A DNA stretch of 53,203 nucleotides, from positions 1 to 53,203 of the IMG/VR virus record IMGVR_UViG_3300020469_000062, one strand, 5' to 3'. Under the pieces are notes generated by a model. The model was given only the letters and a program-made list of their open reading frames with translations, ran no database searches and had not been told where the DNA came from. The stretch is from a virus. Position 1 is the stretch's first letter. Every line of letters begins with the position of its first letter. Positions 33,501 to 39,500 of the stretch are shown piece by piece. The position numbers and the translations under genes are program-made.

Positions 33501-36500
33501 ACAAATACACCAGATGAGTTATTAAGGCGTAGTTTTGAACCAATACTAAAGTTGAATGCTTGATTTATAGTTAACTTCTGTACATTATCAATTTTGATAG
33601 TAGGTGTTACCTTAAAGAAGTATCTGTCTTTAACAACAGCAGATACACTAAGTTTTTGTGATCCAGGTGAAGGAACTGTAGCAGTTCTAGAACTCCATAT
33701 GTCTTGTGTATATGTAAGTGTCTGAGTACCTTCAGTCATAGTGATTGTAGCATCATCAAAGTCTAATGACTGGAATCCTGCCTCAGATAATGCGTAACCA
33801 GTATTCTGTATTGTAAGTGTACTACCAGTTACAGGAGTAACTGCAGTTCTTGTAAATCCTATCTGTGTATTAGTTCCTGTAGAAATAGTACCAATTCTTG
33901 CAGCATCTGCATTTTTATCAGACTTAAGTGCAAATCCTTCAAAATCTATAAGATCATAACGATTAGTATTAGTAGTAAACCATGCTGTATTAGTCCAACT
34001 ATATGCAAATCCAAATGCACCTGCTGTAGGTAAAGCACTGACATCACTTGGTACAGTTGGTGTAACTGCTCTATTTCTCAATCTAAGATTATCAACAAAG
34101 AACTGACCCTGTTCATTTGCTCTAAAGTTACCTATAGTACCACTTCTTCCAGGATACTGTCCAATGTAAAGATCTTTACTACCTAAACTTGTACCTGCAA
34201 TAGTACTCTGTATAACTTGTATACCATTAACATAAACGGTATATACGTTTCCTTCTTTCTTCAATCCAATAAACTGCCATGTATTATCAGCATACATGTT
34301 ACTTAAAGCAGATTGTGCTGCTCCAGATGCAGAGTTAAGTTTAGTAGAACTATTTGTTATAACAAGTTCTAACTTACCTCCTGATATATCATAGTATAAC
34401 CAAAGACCACCAGTTGCTACTTCAGCGTCACCAATACCAATCAGTGTTTGTTGTGTAGGCGATACAGAAGTTACAGTAGAATCTTTGTATACCATCATCT
34501 CGATAGTAAAGTCACTAGCGAGTTTAGTACCTAGTTGAGCAGAAGTAATCTGAAGATTTGCTTGTGTCCAAGATGTTTGTCCTGTTTGATATCCATTGAT
34601 CTTAGCAACGTTGTCGGCATATGTAATAGAGTTACTAGTTGATGTAGATGTTAATGTATATGCAGTAGTACTATCAGCAGTAGAACCTGCAGTGAATGGG
34701 AATAAGAACTCATTTCTATTCCATTGAGTCTGACCTACAGCGTGAATATCACCAGAGTTATCAACATCTATTGAGTGAACAGTAAGTCCTTCAATCTTAT
34801 TTGCAGTTGATTGATTGGTTGTATGATTTTTAATTTTACCATCATAACCAATTTTAACAGTATCGATAGTTGTTAATGTACTTGTATTGTCTATTCTTGT
34901 AAATGCTACGTTCAAATCACCAAAGATATCAATAGCAGAAGTTGCTGCCATAGTAAGATCTCTTCCTGGAGCAAGATATCTATAGTTCCAAATAAGAGCA
35001 CCTGTTGTGTCTATCTTACCAACCCACCAACTATCTCTAGTTGCATCATCTGCTTTAAGTCTTAGTCCACCAGTAATATAGATTTCGTTAAACTCATCAA
35101 TATCAAGACTTGAGTTTAGTATAGAATATAGACTATTTGCATACTGATTAACCCAGTCTACTGTTATAACAGTAGTACCAAAACTAATCTTAGCAACTGC
35201 AACATCAATATCTGCAGCAGAAGAAGTAGCAGCAATTTCTAATGAAGCATATACGTCTGTTCCATTAACTATAATGTCGGTGATCTTCTCAGACTTATTA
35301 GAAGAAGCAAGTTTTCTCTTGATTGCAAAATTACCAGAAGTATCAATAGATGCTATAAATGCATCATAAGGTGCACCTGAGTTAGTATTGGTAAATCCTC
35401 CAATAATAAATCTAGTGCTAGAATATTTCTTAATGCATGTAATGTGATCAGCACGAGTTGAACCAGAGATACCTGCATATCCTTTTTGGAATGATAGTGC
35501 AGCAGTCAGACCGTTTGATGCTTCAACATACTTAGCAAGTACAATATCTGGATTATATTGCGAAAGAATTGAACTATTTGGTCTATTCTCACCAACAACC
35601 CAAATATCATGACCATCAACAAATAATCTAATAAATTCGGACTCTTCTTGACCAGTTGCTAGTTCTAATGTCTTCTCCCATTCTTTAACACCAGATGCAG
35701 ATAGTTTTGCTAAAAATGCAACTGCATTACCTGATGAGTCTTTAGTTTTACCACAAAGATAAACTTCTTTGTCAGAGTTTACATAAACGTCATTTACTTT
35801 TACATATTGTGCGTTACTAAACTTAGCGATATAGTAATCTGCCTTTTTGAATACTTGAGGATGTGAAAGGATAACTCTAGGATTACTTGTATAACCAAAA
35901 CCTGAGTTTACAATATTAACAGTTTCAATAGATCCAACTGATGTTACAACTGCTTCTAACTGACCACCAGTACCATTACCATCAATAATGATAGTAGGAG
36001 GAATATCACTATTATATCCAGATCCTGTTGTATTAATAACTATTTCTTCAATACCTTTAAACTGTCTGACTGAATATGTCTTATTGGTATTTGCCATGAC
36101 AGGAGTATAGTCAACAAATACACTATCACCTGCTTGTAAGTTATGTGGATTGACTGTAGTAAGAACACCAAAGTTATTACCACTTATATTTTCAAATGTA
36201 TATGCTTCAACTGTTTCACCTACGATTCTTGAAATACGAGCAGAAACACCAGAACCATCAGTATCAGTGTTGTCAAAGATTAGTCTATCATTGACCTGAT
36301 AAGATATACCTGGGTTTTCAACTGTAAATCCAGTTACCGAAGCATCTTCAAACTTAGTTGTAGTCTCAACTTCAATATCAACCTTAGAATCCAACTTAAC
36401 AGTTGGGAAGTAATCAAATAATTGTAATGGTGACTCTTCAAAGACCTGATCGGGATCAGCAGTCTCATCCGCTTCAATAACACCACTTCTATCTTCGTCT

Positions 36501-39500
36501 TCTATCTCAAATAGTAGTATATCACCATTCTCTAGTGTTAGAGCGTTTGTAGAGGCATTTGGTGCCCTCTCAACGTCAATATCAACATTCTCATAAGGAT
36601 CACGATATCTAACAACACCAGTAGGAATATTTTGCTGAATAGCAGTTGCACTTAAGTTCCAAGTGTCTACAACCGAGTTGAAATCAGGTCCTAAAACATA
36701 TGGGAATAATGCACCACCATCTTCAGTAGAATCAATAGTAACAAAGTAACAATATCTACCTGTTGGATAATCAGGTGTTTTACAGAATCTACCGTTATAT
36801 TGATCGAGTGCACCTAGACCAAACACATATTCATAGTCTTCTACAAAATTACCTGCAACTTCAGCAGTTAATAATGGTCCTGCTGTTCTAACAGGAGTGG
36901 GATTAGAATCTACATTATATACTAGATTAGTTTTAAGTCTGTATGAAGTATTTAATTTTGCTATTGATGAGGATTGATCTGTAGGATCTGAGTATCCATA
37001 AGGACCGTATATTGGGTTTCCATCAAATGCCCAACCAATAATAGGAGAGTGTTCGAGTCCATCTTCCTTTTCTTTTATTAAACCTGCTGTATTTTCAAAT
37101 AAGTTATCACCAAGAATATATCTAAGTGTTTGAGGATTGCTTAAGTGTGCATATTCACCACCATACTGATTATTATATCCTTCAAATACAGAACCTTTAG
37201 CACTATCAAATGTTGTTGATTTTTGTAAGTTATAAGTCCACTCAAATACGTTAGCATTAAATGAAGCACCTGCACCAACTGAGTTTAGACTTATTACAGT
37301 AGTTCCCTGTACATAACTAATACCTCTGTTAACAATAGTGATACCAGTCACTCTACCTGCATTTTCTCCATCAGTGTCTATAGTTGCTCTAGCAACAGCA
37401 CCAAAACCTGCACCTTGTATAGTGATCTCAGGAGCAGTCGTATATCCAGATCCAGCAGATATAATCGCAATAGATATGATTCTACCGTTATTGACTATAG
37501 CTTGTGCAACAGCACCACTACCAGAACTTAATGTTACAGTAGGAGTTGATGTATATGAAGTACCACCTGCTGATATGGCAACTGATTGAATAGGACCACG
37601 AACAGATGCTGTAGCAGCAGCACCGCTTCCACCGCCACCTACAATAGTGATTTGAGGTTGTGAAGTATATCCAGTACCACCTGAGTTGATTAATATTCTA
37701 GATACAACTCCTTTTGTAATGATAGCAGTTGCAGCAGCACCAGAACCGCCACCGCCAACGATTGAAACTAGAGGAGAAGAAGTAAATCCTGTACCACCAG
37801 TAGTAACAGTAATTTCACTAACAGAACCGTTAACAACAACCGCAGCAGTTGCACCAGTTCCTCCACCACCACTGATAGTTAATACTGGTGGAGATGCAGC
37901 ATCATATCCAGATCCTGCATTAGTAATACCAACACTAGTAACAGCACCAAATGTTTTCTTCCTAGTTGATTTGTATGACCATATTGATACTCCATTTACC
38001 CATGTACCTATAGGTCCTGGAGATATAGTATTTTTTGTTGATATAGTTGTAGAAACTATAGGGAAACGATTTAACTTTCGTTGGTTGCCTGGTAATAGTG
38101 CAGACCCTGGAAATGGACCAATTTTATAGTTTGGTATACCAGTTGAAGCTAGGTATGCATAGGTTGTATTAAAAAATGAGTTTTGTACGTTAGTTGTGTA
38201 TGGTCCAATAGCATTGAATACTGCAGTGCTATCAGATTTACCTTTGTTCAAGTCAACAGATACAAGTATATTACCCTGTGGTACCACAGTTGCGGGTTGG
38301 GGTAACTGATATTGGAATACTGTGCTTGTATCTCTAGATGTGACTAAGAATGAACCATTATAGATGATTGGGTTAGCACCATATACAGTAACTTGATCTC
38401 CAACCAACAAACCATGATTATTTGCACAAGTTACAGTAGCAAACTGATTATTAACACCACCGAAGGTTATACCAGTAACTTGAATAAGTTTCTTAACGTT
38501 ATACAACCATGTTGTAAGGTGAGGGTCAAGACTAGTACCACCTAACTTAGAAACTGTTAGTTTGTCCCCTGGTAGGTAGTAAGAACCTGTATCAACTAGT
38601 GTTGTTTGCTGTGCATCAACTATACCTACTATGTTCATCACTACTTCTTGTAGTGTTCCCTTATTAACGTATACTGTAAAGTTAGAAGAAACTTGTGTAG
38701 CAGAATCCCAATCTTCTACAACACCATTTGCTGAACGAGTACATTCAATAAACTGGTTAAGTGATTTTTCCTTATATTGTACAACTTCTGTTCTAGTACC
38801 AGATCCAATAACAAATTCACCGTTTCTTTCTGGCCAACCTACAGTAGAGTCAACCGTAATGATTGAGTCGGTTGTATTGAGAGGTTCTGCAAGTTTTGTC
38901 TTATAAGGTACGGTAAATGTCCCAGTAATAGTCTCTTCTGATAAAACAAGTTCAAATATCTCTACATCTGAGGTTTTAATCGAAATATAGTTCTCTACTA
39001 ATGCACTTGCTGCTAAAACGTTTGGATCAGCAATGTCCGCATCTTGTGTAAGTAATCCATCTCTTATATTAGTTGCATCTCCAGAAACTTTAGTTGCTCT
39101 GAGAATTGTATCAATAGACCAAGTTGCAGCAGATGGTTTGATGATCTGATCTTTTGGATATGTAACTGAAACACTCTCACCATAAAGAAGTTTGAAAAGA
39201 TATGCAATACTGAAGGATGTACCTTTAGAAGAGTAGAAATCTTTTACAGTTTTGATAGATGTTCTTACATCAATCTTAGAATAGTCAAGTTCGGGAACAT
39301 CAGGTAAGAATTGTTCAGTGTATTTGTCTAATAGTCTTTTTACAAACAATGCATCAAGACATTTTACACTAGCACCAACTATTGCGGGTGCTGCAGTAGT
39401 ATTACTTGTAAATACCGCATTACCATCTTCAGTATATGAAGTGATACCAGATGCTGCTCTAGCACACCCAGTAAATGCTGCTTTCTTGTATCCAGATCCA

